64,000 nucleotides of DNA from CAZSWR01 sp964610885 (GTDB taxonomy: Bacteria; Bacteroidota; Ignavibacteria; Kapaibacteriales; UBA2268): NCBI GenBank assembly GCA_964610885.1, contig CAZSWR010000003.1:1-64000 (forward strand). Direction: 5' to 3'. A program made the position numbers and the translations under genes. Of the stretch, positions 17,604 to 25,922 are shown in pieces. Position 1 is the first letter of the stretch; each line of letters opens with the position of its first letter. Below the pieces are notes generated by a model. The model was given only the letters and a program-made list of their open reading frames with translations, did no database searches and had not been told where the DNA came from.

Positions 17604-18959
17604 ATGCCAGATGCAACTGCAAAGGTTAAACGAAGTTTTTTATTCACCAGGATAAAGAACTCGGTGGACCGTATCAAAAATGAAAACTTGAAGCAAAGCG
17701 CATTGCAGGCAATTCCTTTCTTCGTGGCCTCGGCGCTGGTCGGCGTGGTGGCGGTTGCTTACGCGCGACTTTTCAGCCTTGCCGAGCATTTTTCCAAGCA
17801 GCTATTCAACGAAGTTCACTGGGTATTCTTCGCGATTACTCCGGCGTGCTTTGTCGTTGCGTGGTTATTGGTCAAGCGATTTGCGCCGTATGCCCAAGGG
17901 AGCGGCATTCCTCAGGTAATGGCATCGATCGAGCTTGCCCACCCGAAGACTTATAAATTCATCGGCAAATTGCTGAGCTTGAGGATTATCGTAATCAAGG
18001 TGCTTTCGAGCATCGTAATCGTTTTCGGTGGCGGGGCAATCGGCAGGGAAGGCCCAACGATACAGATAGCCGGATCGATATTCAAGAAAGTTAATGAACT
18101 GCTGCCGGCTTGGTGGCCGAAGGTGTCGCGGAGAAATATGATAACGGCCGGGGCGGCGGCAGGGCTTGCTGCTGCATTCAATACGCCGCTCGGAGGTATC
18201 GTTTTTTCTCTGGAAGAACTGTCGAAGACGCATATCAGCTTTTTCAAGACGCCTGTGTTCGCCGCGGTTATTATTGCCGGACTGACTGCCCAAGGGCTGG
18301 CCGGAACATATCTGTACTTGGGTTTCCCCGCAATCGATCAAATCTCTTTTATGTCGTATCTGGGGATACTGGCGGTCGGCGCAATTGCCGGCCTGGGCGG
18401 AAGCCTGCTTTCGAAGTGCATTTTGGGCATAATGGAATGGAAGTCCAAACTGAAATCGAATTGGCAACAGGCAGGTTATGTTGTTTTTTGTGCTTTGATG
18501 ATTGCCGGACTGGCAATTGGCGTCAGTAGTACCGTGATGGGTTCGGGGCGCGAGCTTATGACCGAACTTCTATTCACCGAGAACAAGTACAATGAATGGT
18601 ACGTCCCGCTGCTAAGATTTGTTGGGCCGCTGTTCTCGTTCACGACGGGTGCGGCCACAGGAATTTTTGCTCCTGCCCTCAGCGCCGGAGCGACTGTAGG
18701 TTCGTTAGTGTCGAGCTGGCTCGGTTTCTCTGCTTCGGACACAAATATCCTAATCCTTGGCGGCATGGTGGCATTCCTGACGGGCGTTACACGTTCGCCG
18801 TTCACTTCTGCCATTCTGGTTCTGGAAATGACAGACAGGCACAGCCTGATATTTCATTTGATACTCGCCGGAATGGTTTCGAGTTTCGTTTCTATCATCG
18901 TCGATAAAAACGGACTCTATGAGCACTTGAAGAAAAAGTACTTGAATGAATTTACTTGA
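17604..18959 (+). CDS. ClC-family chloride channel/transporter
   Basis: Integral membrane protein of 451 residues with some 12 hydrophobic segments. The ClC selectivity-filter motifs are all present: GSGIPQV (from residue 99), GREGPTIQ with gating Glu149, and GIFAPALSAGA. ClC proteins are Cl-/H+ exchangers or Cl- channels. I cannot identify the second, internal proton-transfer glutamate with confidence: the expected region reads GLAGTYLYLGF without a Glu, so channel-like or altered coupling is possible. There is no C-terminal CBS domain. ATG 17604 was chosen over an upstream TTG because it precedes the cytoplasmic helix MPDATAKVKRSF. Confidence 0.92.
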   Translation: MPDATAKVKRSFLFTRIKNSVDRIKNENLKQSALQAIPFFVASALVGVVAVAYARLFSLAEHFSKQLFNEVHWVFFAITPACFVVAWLLVKRFAPYAQGSGIPQVMASIELAHPKTYKFIGKLLSLRIIVIKVLSSIVIVFGGGAIGREGPTIQIAGSIFKKVNELLPAWWPKVSRRNMITAGAAAGLAAAFNTPLGGIVFSLEELSKTHISFFKTPVFAAVIIAGLTAQGLAGTYLYLGFPAIDQISFMSYLGILAVGAIAGLGGSLLSKCILGIMEWKSKLKSNWQQAGYVVFCALMIAGLAIGVSSTVMGSGRELMTELLFTENKYNEWYVPLLRFVGPLFSFTTGAATGIFAPALSAGATVGSLVSSWLGFSASDTNILILGGMVAFLTGVTRSPFTSAILVLEMTDRHSLIFHLILAGMVSSFVSIIVDKNGLYEHLKKKYLNEFT

Positions 18960-19027
18960 TTGTAATATGGCTACATATCATTATGGATGTCCAAGTAATT
19001 ATATGTTGGAAAAACCTCCCTTTTTAT

Positions 19028-19160
19028 GGGACTGTCTCAAAAGTGTCATTCTGAACGAAGTGAAGAATCCATTGACATTCATAAGTCATTGGATAATATG
19101 GATGTTTCACTTCGTTCAACATGACAAATAAACAGTTTTTCTGGCTTTTTAGACAGCCCC
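19028..19160 (+). repeat. MITE-like element D, copy 1
   Basis: 133 bp with inverted ends GGGACTGTCTCAAAA and (T)AGACAGCCCC. The two halves also pair: GTCATTCTGAACGAAG on the left against CTTCGTTCAACATGAC on the right. A second copy lies at 57524-57655. No coding capacity. Confidence 0.8.
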
Positions 19161-19173
19161 ATGAGATAACCTT

Positions 19174-19203
19174 TGCGTAGCAATGGGTTTCTGGGGTGGT
19201 TAG
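19174..19203 (+). repeat. 30-bp repeat shared with 42861-42890
   Basis: GCGTAGCAATGGGTTTCTGG continuing GGTGGTTAGA recurs in inverse orientation at 42861-42890 with one change. The rest of the gap (18960-19427) shows no gene. Confidence 0.65.
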
Positions 19204-19427
19204 AGAATCAAAACACGATGAATTTCTTAAAATTATGCAGTAAAGACATTTAATCCAAGCCTCCGCTTTGCCAATCCATTCCGGACGAAATGCAGGCCGA
19301 GCAGAAATTCATCTGTCATTTAAATAAATATCAAGGTTAAATTGAAATAATTTGATCAAATAAAAGTATATAAATGAATTATTGCTCCTCGCAATTTTTC
19401 AAATACTATCTTGCGCAAGGAAACAGT

Positions 19428-20927
19428 ATGATACTGACATCGAAAGAAATCGAGATTAATAATGGCAAAATTGCTGCCATCCGGCCGGCCGCCAATGGAA
19501 TAACTATCAAAAACGAAACCGGCGAATGGCACTTCGAGCGCGGATACGCCTGCGCGGGCTTCTGCGATTCGCACTTCCACCTGCCCTGGCTGGGCGACAA
19601 ACTCACCGGACTGGACTTGGCGCCGGCCGGCGGATTCGGCGAGATGCTTTCGATAGCCCTTGCCCACAAATCTTCGGCCGAATGGCTCGTTGGGCGCGGC
19701 TGGATCGAAGAGTCTTGGAGCGAGTCCGACATGCCCTCGCTCAGCCGTTTGGACGCCGCATTTCCCACGCGGCCGGTGCTGTTTATTCGAAAGGATGAGC
19801 ACTCCGCGCTGATCAATTCCGCCGGAATGGAACGCTGCGGCATCAATATCGGATCCAATTTCGAGGAAATATTCCTGCCTCGGCTCGTTACGGGCGCGCC
19901 CGCCGGCATTGTCCGGGACGACGCTCTCAGCTATGTTTACACGAAGTTGCCCGCGGAATGCGAAGCCGAATTCCATAACAAACTCAAGGCTGCCGAACGC
20001 GAAATCGTCAAGTTCGGAATCACTGAAATTCACGAAATGAAGCTCGAAATCCCGCAGATTCCGATGTACATGAACGCTGCCCAGTACGGCTCGCTTTCGG
20101 GCCTGAAGGTAACGGCGTACTTGGTGGCTACGGCCGAAGAAATCCGCTCGCGCCGCATCGTGCCCTTCACCGACGGGAACTTCTCGTTGCGCGGGATCAA
20201 GTTTTTCCTCGATGGTTCGTTTGGTTCGGCCTCCGCCGCGATGAAATCGCCTTTCGAGTCCGGGCAAAACGGACTGCTGACATGGAAAAGCCGCGACGAA
20301 TTCAAGGAATTAATCACCGAATCCGTTTCGCGTTCGCTCCAACCGGCAGTGCACGCCATTGGCGACATGGCAGTCAAAGAGCTTTTGGAGGTATATCACG
20401 AAGTTTACGACGAGCAGCCACGGCTCCCCGCGTTGCCGTTCCGCATCGAGCATGCCCAATCGACAGATGCCGCAGACTTAGGGCTTTTCATGGGATTCCC
20501 GCTCGTGGCCTCCCTCCAACCGATACACGCAATTTCCGACGAGGCCATGTGCCGCCGTTTGCTCGGCACTGAAAGGCTCGGCGAAGCGTACAAGATGCGT
20601 TCCATCTCCGAAAGAGTGCAGAAAATCATCGGCGGAAGCGATGCCCCAATCGAATCGCATTCGCCTTTCGACGGTATCGCTGCATTCGTCCGAAGGGATT
20701 GGAACACAGGCGAATTAATCGACAGGAAAACCGCCATCGAAGCCTTCACGGCGAATCCGCGCATCGCCACCGGGACGGACAAGCAGCGGGGCAGAATCAG
20801 GGTCGGCGCCGAAGCCGATATTGCCATAATCGATAACGATATTCTGAATTGCCCGGCCGACGAAATTCAAAATACTTCCGTGCTGGCAACGTTTACCAAT
20901 GGCAAGGCTGTGTATTTGGCCGATTGA
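19428..20927 (+). CDS. YtcJ-like amidohydrolase
   Basis: Metal-dependent hydrolase of 499 residues. ATG 19428 gives the short beta-sandwich start MILTSKEIEINNGKIAAIRP; an upstream ATG would add 18 residues without family support. The metal motif is CDSHFHLPWLG (His49, His51). Later marks include IKFFLDGSFGSASAAM, HAIGDMAVKELLEVY, FRIEHAQSTDAAD and GGSDAPIESHSPFDGI (metal-binding Asp). This is the amidohydrolase 3/YtcJ group, whose members cut C-N bonds in varied substrates; the substrate here is unknown. Its TGA overlaps the ATG at 20927 of the next frame, so it is translationally linked with the metallo-beta-lactamase gene. Confidence 0.9.
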   Translation: MILTSKEIEINNGKIAAIRPAANGITIKNETGEWHFERGYACAGFCDSHFHLPWLGDKLTGLDLAPAGGFGEMLSIALAHKSSAEWLVGRGWIEESWSESDMPSLSRLDAAFPTRPVLFIRKDEHSALINSAGMERCGINIGSNFEEIFLPRLVTGAPAGIVRDDALSYVYTKLPAECEAEFHNKLKAAEREIVKFGITEIHEMKLEIPQIPMYMNAAQYGSLSGLKVTAYLVATAEEIRSRRIVPFTDGNFSLRGIKFFLDGSFGSASAAMKSPFESGQNGLLTWKSRDEFKELITESVSRSLQPAVHAIGDMAVKELLEVYHEVYDEQPRLPALPFRIEHAQSTDAADLGLFMGFPLVASLQPIHAISDEAMCRRLLGTERLGEAYKMRSISERVQKIIGGSDAPIESHSPFDGIAAFVRRDWNTGELIDRKTAIEAFTANPRIATGTDKQRGRIRVGAEADIAIIDNDILNCPADEIQNTSVLATFTNGKAVYLAD

Positions 20928-20950
20928 TGAATTTAACTCGGAAATCTTTT

Positions 20951-21799
20951 ATGCAAATAGGAAAATTTCGTATCGACCTGGTGGGTACCGGCCCGCTAAT
21001 GTTGGACGGCGGCTCTATGTTTGGAGTGGCGCCAAAGCCGCTTTGGGAGAAGTCCTACGGCCCCACCGACGAGACAAACCGCGTGGAGCTGGTGGCAAAT
21101 ATCTTGCTCATCCGCTTCGACGCGAAGGCCGTGCTGGTGGATTGCGGCAGTGGCACCAAACTGAACGAAAAATTAATACGCATCTATGGCATCGACCGCG
21201 AGAAGGCCGAGCCTCAGAACGCGCTCGCCCCGTTCGGCATCGCCCCGGAAGACATTACAGACGTGGTCCTGACCCACCTGCATTTCGACCACGCGGGCGG
21301 CGCCACGACGTACGTAAATGGCGAACTGAAGCCATCGTTCGCAAAAGCAAAGTACTACGTGCAGAAACAGCAGTTGGAATGGGCTATGAACCCGACGGAC
21401 AAGGACAGGGCTTCGTATTTCCCGGAAAATTTCATGCCCGTCGTCCAATCCGGCCGACTGAACATCATCGAGGGCGAGCTCGAGCTGTTCGAGGGCGTCC
21501 GCATCCACGTTTTCAATGGGCACACGGCCGGGCTGCAAACCGTCTCGGTTACGGACGGCAAAGAAACCGTATTCTACGCCGGAGACCTGATGCCCACCTC
21601 GGCGCATATCCCGTTGCCGTTCAACACAGCATTCGACAACAATCCGGTGCTTTCAATCTCCGAGAAGCGAGAATTGCTCTCTCGCGCAGTGGACGAGGAC
21701 TGGACAATCGCCTTCGAGCACGACGCCTACACACGCGCCTGCAAAGTGGTCCGCACCGAAAGAGGCTTCGCCAAGGGCGTGGCGGTGGATATGGAGTAG
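20951..21799 (+). CDS. Metallo-beta-lactamase-fold hydrolase
   Basis: Hydrolase of 282 residues. The family start MQIGKFRIDLVGTGPLMLDG (ATG 20951) was chosen; ATG 20927 overlaps the previous stop and would add eight residues. The zinc motif is THLHFDHAGG (His109, His111, Asp113, His114). FNGHTAGLQTVSV supplies the next ligand His and YAGDLMPT the bridging Asp. The sequence near the N-terminus (GGSMFGVAPKPLWEKSY) is typical of a widespread group of MBL hydrolases resembling lactonases; no substrate can be assigned. A tandem repeat starts in its stop codon. Confidence 0.9.
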   Translation: MQIGKFRIDLVGTGPLMLDGGSMFGVAPKPLWEKSYGPTDETNRVELVANILLIRFDAKAVLVDCGSGTKLNEKLIRIYGIDREKAEPQNALAPFGIAPEDITDVVLTHLHFDHAGGATTYVNGELKPSFAKAKYYVQKQQLEWAMNPTDKDRASYFPENFMPVVQSGRLNIIEGELELFEGVRIHVFNGHTAGLQTVSVTDGKETVFYAGDLMPTSAHIPLPFNTAFDNNPVLSISEKRELLSRAVDEDWTIAFEHDAYTRACKVVRTERGFAKGVAVDME

Positions 21800-21888
21800 C
21801 AAGGAACAAGTAGCAAGGAACAAGTAGCAAGGAACAAGTTGCAAGGAACAAGTAGCAAGGAACAAGTAGCAAGGAACAAGTTGCAAGT
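21796..21888 (+). repeat. 14-bp tandem repeat, about six units
   Basis: GTAGCAAGGAACAA is repeated head to tail; one unit has GTTG for GTAG and the array ends GTTGCAAGTTGG. The TAG stop of the MBL gene lies within the first unit. Confidence 0.9.
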
Positions 21889-21929
21889 TGGAAAGATAAA
21901 AACAGACTAAGATAAAATGGGTTTACATA

Positions 21930-21965
21930 GGCGCGTCACTCTTCGGAAGTGTGGCACGCCTTTTT
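21930..21965 (+). terminator. Likely terminator of the amidohydrolase-MBL operon
   Basis: GGCGCGTCAC pairs with GTGGCACGCC (two imperfect pairs) around CTCTTCGGAA, followed by TTTTT. Confidence 0.65.
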
Positions 21966-21986
21966 ATATGTAACTGGTAATTTCTT

Positions 21987-22017
21987 CTCGTAGTACGACT
22001 TTCAGTCGTCCTACGAG
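21987..22017. repeat. Hairpin-forming inverted repeat
   Basis: CTCGTAGTACGACT-TTC-AGTCGTCCTACGAG is a 14-bp stem with one mismatch. No T-run follows, so it reads as a repeat palindrome rather than a terminator. The remainder to 22382 holds a family G palindrome (22068-22097) and AT-rich sequence upstream of the next gene. Confidence 0.6.
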
Positions 22018-22067
22018 TTAAGGATGCAATTCATCGATCGAGATCAATCATCACATCGGCTAATCCC

Positions 22068-22097
22068 TCGGGCGGGTTTGGAACGCGCCCCAACATA
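22068..22097. repeat. Palindromic repeat family G, copy 2
   Basis: CGGGCGGGTTTGGAACGCGC followed by CCC: an imperfect palindrome like those at 8232 and 54431. Confidence 0.5.
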
Positions 22098-22382
22098 AAA
22101 AATTATAACCATAATACTATCACTAATCAAAGATTATACAGAAAAAAAAGTTCGTTTCGCATTATTTGTTTTTTTTGTTCGGTTATAACGAAACCTTTTG
22201 AAACTTGCTGCGTATTACGATCATAGGCCACGGCGAAGCAAGCAAGATCGCAGCCCTGGCAAAGCTCTTTGGGATTGAAAAAAAAATACACGCGGGAATC
22301 GAATCGGATACCGCTATAGAATCAGATAATAAAAATGCCGGCACTGTCCGGCGCAATAAATCATCATTGATAGGAGTATGTT

Positions 22383-23045
22383 ATGAAGAAGCACTTCATT
22401 ATCGCAGCAATTGCTATTATTTTCGCCGGATACGCGGCAAACGCCCAAACATCGGCCGGCAACGTCGGACTGAAAGGCGCAATCGGCTTGCACCTGAATG
22501 GCGGTTTGGCACTTCCTGTGTCGGGGGATTATGACGCCGATACCAAAGCCACAGATGTGTTCAACGCCGGCCCAACGTTTGGCCTCGGATGCGAATACTA
22601 TTTAACCGATGCGATTGGCGTCGGGCTGGAAGGGAACTTCCTCTGGAATCCGAACAAGGACGATTACAAGACAGAAGGCAAAGACCCTGTACGCTCGATA
22701 TTCAACGTGGGAGTTTACGGCAAATACGATTTCCGCTCGATGATGCCCAAATCTCCGATTGCTCCATGGGCCAAAGCAGGCGTGGGCATGTATATGTGGA
22801 ACCACTTGGACGACGGCATCGGCGGGGACGTGCTCAAAACAAATAAAGACGAAGAATTCAAAGGTACAAGTTTCGGATTCAACGTCGGGATCGGCGCGAA
22901 CTACCTCGTAACGAAGAATTTCGAGATTGGCCTGGGAGTGGACTACAACATGTTCTTCCCGAAGGACGAAGACAAATTCGATAAGGATTTCGCAGCCCAA
23001 AGCTACATATCGCCCTCGATTCGTTTCGCCTATTATTTCAAATAA
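22383..23045 (+). CDS. Small outer-membrane beta-barrel protein
   Basis: Protein of 220 residues with signal peptide MKKHFIIAAIAIIFAGYAAN cleaved at AQT. The mature part has alternating strands typical of eight-stranded OmpA/OmpW-like barrels: GAIGLHLNGGLALPVSG, FGLGCEYYLTDAIGVGLEG, FNVGVYGKYDF, GFNVGIGANYLVTKNFEIG. It ends IRFAYYFK, close to the usual terminal aromatic signal. Acidic loops (DKFDKDF, DEDKF) may face outward. It resembles the 'outer membrane beta-barrel/porin family' proteins abundant in Bacteroidota. A hairpin terminator follows. Confidence 0.85.
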   Translation: MKKHFIIAAIAIIFAGYAANAQTSAGNVGLKGAIGLHLNGGLALPVSGDYDADTKATDVFNAGPTFGLGCEYYLTDAIGVGLEGNFLWNPNKDDYKTEGKDPVRSIFNVGVYGKYDFRSMMPKSPIAPWAKAGVGMYMWNHLDDGIGGDVLKTNKDEEFKGTSFGFNVGIGANYLVTKNFEIGLGVDYNMFFPKDEDKFDKDFAAQSYISPSIRFAYYFK

Positions 23046-23121
23046 AATATATGATGTAATCGAACTGATAATGAAACCGATAAGCCTTGGAGCAGTGGCG
23101 AAAAGCGCGGACCATCAGGCA

Positions 23122-23160
23122 AAGCCCCTATATGCCAGCAGCATTAGGGGTTTTGTTTTT
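23122..23160 (+). terminator. Terminator of the 22383 barrel gene
   Basis: AAGCCCCTA pairs with TAGGGGTTTT across a 14-base loop, followed by a T-rich run (TTTTGTTTTT). Confidence 0.7.
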
Positions 23161-23261
23161 GTGGGCACACTTGGTCTGAAGATTTGTTGATGAGTTGATT
23201 GTCTGAACTGTGATTTATATGATTCGATTGATTATTGTGGTTGAATCATTTGGTGAGCAAT

Positions 23262-23364
23262 GTAGGGACGGGTTCGGAACCCGTCCGGGGATTAGCTGAT
23301 GCGATGTTTGATAATGTGATGATTGATTTTATTCCTGTAGGGGCACGGCACGCTGTGCCCCTAC
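23262..23364. repeat. Family G palindrome cluster
   Basis: Two palindromes: GTAGGGACGGGTT/AACCCGTCC (23262-23286) and GTAGGGGCACGGCA/GTGCCCCTAC (23337-23364). They sit between TGATGTGATG-like AT-rich segments, just after the truncated sensor gene's stop. Confidence 0.65.
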
Positions 23365-23404
23365 AACGAATGACTGATAGGTGGGATGGTTGGGTGCTAA
23401 GCTC

Positions 23405-24400
23405 CTACACGTTTAAGTCGCCGCGGGCAATCTTCTGAGAGATTGCTAAGACATCGCCGAGCGGTTTTGTAACTATCTTGCGAATGACGAAAATCATGCT
23501 GAACGTCATCACGACGAAGACAACGATTGCGACGGCGAGTATGATCATTAGAATATCATTCTTTTCTTTCTGCACCACTTCGAGCGATTTCGCGCTGGTT
23601 ATCACGCCGAATGGTTTGCCCTGTTCGTCCTTGATTGGCAGGTATTCGCCGATGAAAGTAACTCCAACCACGTTCGCTTCGCCTTGGAATTGTTCGCCTT
23701 TGTTCAGTACGCGATCGGCTACGACAGGATCGATTTTTGTATCGATTTTATATTTGCCTTGCTCGTCCTTCAGCGTGGTAGAGATTCTTGTATCGCCGAG
23801 GCAAACAGAATAGTCGCAGAGATTTATTGATTTCAAAGTTTCCAAAATCTTTGGATTGTCCAGCCTATAGCCGGTGGAAACCACTCCGATTACTTTTTTG
23901 TTTTCATCGAAGATTGGCGCGCCGGTTCGGGCCGATAGCTTGACGGCAGTCCCAGGCTCGACGAATGTGCCGGCAGCCCCGCCGAGAGCCGTCGAGATGT
24001 TCTTTTGGTTCTTTATATTGTCCCCGAATTTGTCCGGCTCGTGCGTCCGAAGCACGACGTCGCCCTTTTCGTCAACAATTGTCGTGAACTCCGAGCTGAA
24101 GACTTTTAGATCGTTGAGGGCTTTTTTTAATTCATTCCTGTTTTTGTCCTTCATTGCTTTCCTCACCGGTTCGCTCATCGCTATTGCGTTTGCTACCAAT
24201 GACGATTGCAATTTCAAAGACTCAATATCGGCCACGAGGCTGGCCACAGCGCCCTTGACAGTAACAGATGTCTCTTTTTTTACTAAAGACATAATCTGGT
24301 CGGACGATGTATAAATGATTATTGAAACCAAAACAACGACGAAAACAAACACAGAAAGAATGATCTTTGGCCCAATTTTGAGCGAGGAAAAGAATTTCAT
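23405..24400 (-). CDS. Chemoreceptor-like sensor ending inside its HAMP domain
   Basis: 331 residues. The N-terminal transmembrane helix (IILSVFVFVVVLVSIIIY), a periplasmic Cache-type sensing domain (about 40-275, with GAPIFDENKKVIGVVSTGY) and a second helix (IILAVAIVVFVVMTFSMIF) match methyl-accepting chemotaxis proteins. The HAMP domain starts (KIVTKPLGDVLAISQKIA) and stops after RGDLNV with TAG. The whole cytoplasmic methyl-accepting/CheW-binding coiled coil is missing. Downstream is only repeat-rich sequence, so the gene may have been truncated by rearrangement; it could still make a membrane sensor without an output, or act with a partner. The upstream part looks intact and under selection. 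Confidence 0.75.
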   Translation of the reverse strand: MKFFSSLKIGPKIILSVFVFVVVLVSIIIYTSSDQIMSLVKKETSVTVKGAVASLVADIESLKLQSSLVANAIAMSEPVRKAMKDKNRNELKKALNDLKVFSSEFTTIVDEKGDVVLRTHEPDKFGDNIKNQKNISTALGGAAGTFVEPGTAVKLSARTGAPIFDENKKVIGVVSTGYRLDNPKILETLKSINLCDYSVCLGDTRISTTLKDEQGKYKIDTKIDPVVADRVLNKGEQFQGEANVVGVTFIGEYLPIKDEQGKPFGVITSAKSLEVVQKEKNDILMIILAVAIVVFVVMTFSMIFVIRKIVTKPLGDVLAISQKIARGDLNV

Positions 24401-24582
24401 AAATACTCCATAATACTGCTGCGAAAAGAACTGATTGGTTCACATTGTTATATAATCGAACGAAATCTAACATTATTGAGTATAATTTTTTCCGAATTGT
24501 GAATTTGTAAACTATATTACTGTATGGTAATTAAGCAAAGGTCATGTTTATATTGGTGTTAGGAAGTTCATTGTGAAAAATG

Positions 24583-24619
24583 AAAAAAGCCATCCGTTGC
24601 ATAAATGCAAAGATGGCTT
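24583..24619 (-). terminator. Terminator of the DinB gene
   Basis: AAGCCATC (24587-24594) pairs with GATGGCTT (24612-24619); on the minus strand a run of T follows. It lies 48 bases past the DinB stop. Confidence 0.75.
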
Positions 24620-24666
24620 CGATGAATTGGCATATTGGCCGCCAATAATATTGTCGTGGCTTGTTC

Positions 24667-25167
24667 CTATTCCATCGGGGGCATGCCCATTTGCGCCCAT
24701 TCCTCTTTCGACGGACCGTAGATACCCGGGACGTTCAGTCCGGCCTGGCGCATGAGGACGGTCATTTGCGCGCGATGGTGGGCTTGGTGTTTGACGAGCA
24801 TACTCAGTATGGCGCCGCGAGCGAATTTCTGCCCATAGAGTTCGATTTCCTGCCCGAGCATTTCATCGGTCCATTGTTCCGAAATGGCTTGGGATACTTT
24901 ATTGCTTTCCTCCTGGTAGTGGCCGATGAATTTCTCGACGGAGTTTGGATTGGGCGTGTCTTCGGCCAGTCCCGCGAAGCTCAATCCGGATTTCGACATC
25001 ATTTCCGGTAGGGTGATAACGATGTGCCATGCGAGGAATCCGAGCGTCCTGCCTTCGCTCCAGACCTTTGTCCCGAGCGATGTGTTCGTCAGGTGGCGGA
25101 ATAGGTTTAGTGTCGATTCGCTTTCGTAGAGCCAATCTGCTTTGAAATCTGAAATTTTTCGAAACAT
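24667..25167 (-). CDS. DinB-family protein
   Basis: Four-helix-bundle protein of 166 residues in the DinB/YfiT superfamily. The start at 25167 (MFRKISDFKADWLYESESTL) fits the family; a longer frame upstream has no similarity. Metal-ligand histidines are in place: the first in LAWHIVITLPEM, the others in VKHQAHHRAQMTVLMRQAG. Family members are metal-dependent thiol-linked enzymes (mycothiol or bacillithiol transferases) or of unknown role, so no reaction can be named. The C-terminus PGIYGPSKEEWAQMGMPP is the usual conserved end of this subgroup. It appears to be a single-gene unit with its own terminator. Confidence 0.9.
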   Translation of the reverse strand: MFRKISDFKADWLYESESTLNLFRHLTNTSLGTKVWSEGRTLGFLAWHIVITLPEMMSKSGLSFAGLAEDTPNPNSVEKFIGHYQEESNKVSQAISEQWTDEMLGQEIELYGQKFARGAILSMLVKHQAHHRAQMTVLMRQAGLNVPGIYGPSKEEWAQMGMPPME

Positions 25168-25581
25168 AGTCTTGCCTTTCTCTGAATGATTATTCGCTTT
25201 TAACGGTTTATTATAAAAGCCTTTTAGAATTATGCTCTCAATTCTATACGCATGCAAGTCGATATTTGTTCCAATCGCTTGCCCAGAGTCGAAGTCCAAA
25301 GAAGTAATTCAAAATATGTGGATTTGACTAAGTGAACAAATAGCAAGAAAATATTTGAAAAAATGGAAGTCAAATCTTTTGACAAAAATAAACAGAATTG
25401 AATACAAAAATCAAGCTATTTTTTCGTAATGTGTCAACTCTCGCGAAGGAAGCTGCCGAAAAGCTCACTCCTCTATCTGTCTTAAGTGTTTGGCGAGTGC
25501 CCATCGCAAATTAGCGCCATCGCAATTGCTAAGATGCCCAGCACTCTTCTTAAGTGTTGGGCATCTGTGTGAATTTCCTAA
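25168..25581. other. Gene-free stretch with a strong hairpin
   Basis: AGATGCCCAGCACT (25532-25545) and AGTGTTGGGCATCT (25553-25566) make a 14-bp stem with one G-T type change and a 7-base loop. No T-run adjoins it. The rest is AT-rich and must hold the DinB promoter. Confidence 0.5.
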
Positions 25582-25800
25582 GAGCCTGCTGAAATAGTAT
25601 TGATCAGCCATCCCACGGGTTAACCCGTGGTTCGAGCATCACCCTATCTCTAATATTGTCAGTACCTTACACTAATCTTTTCTTTAGCCCACTTTGAAAA
25701 ACGGGGTTGGGGGAATTGTCGATATTTCAATAACTTGCCGCGACTTATGCAATGGGTTGAAACACATTATTGCTAATTTGTTACTTATTCAACACACTCC
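25582..25800 (-). repeat. MITE-like element E, copy 1 (diverged)
   Basis: About 219 bp, collinear with the reverse complement of 42569-42788. Shared landmarks are the palindrome CCCACGGGTTAACCCGTGG, the GGGTTGGGGGA-TTGTCGATA core and GGTTGAAACAC-ATT. The ends have decayed (CTGCTGAAATAGTA and TACTTATTCAACA). Confidence 0.75.
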
Positions 25801-25840
25801 TAAATACTCTTGCGGGCATCAAATCGATTGCCGCTTCAAA

Positions 25841-25922
25841 CTAATACAAGTAAGAATGAATTTATTTCCATCATTCATTTCATCTTTGCACTGACCTTGA
25901 AAAACAAAGTGGCAATCGCCAC
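25841..25922 (-). repeat. Dispersed repeat family A, copy 2
   Basis: Diverged 82-bp copy ending in the hairpin GTGGCAATCGCCAC (25909-25922). Its last base directly precedes the stop codon of the minus-strand gene at 25923. Confidence 0.75.

Noticed and set aside
21796..21888. CRISPR array
   Set aside because: The repeat units are contiguous 14-mers without spacers and no cas genes are seen.
22205..22534. Open frame of 109 codons before the 22383 barrel gene
   Set aside because: It overlaps the signal-peptide region of a well-supported gene in another frame and shows no family features after the first few residues.
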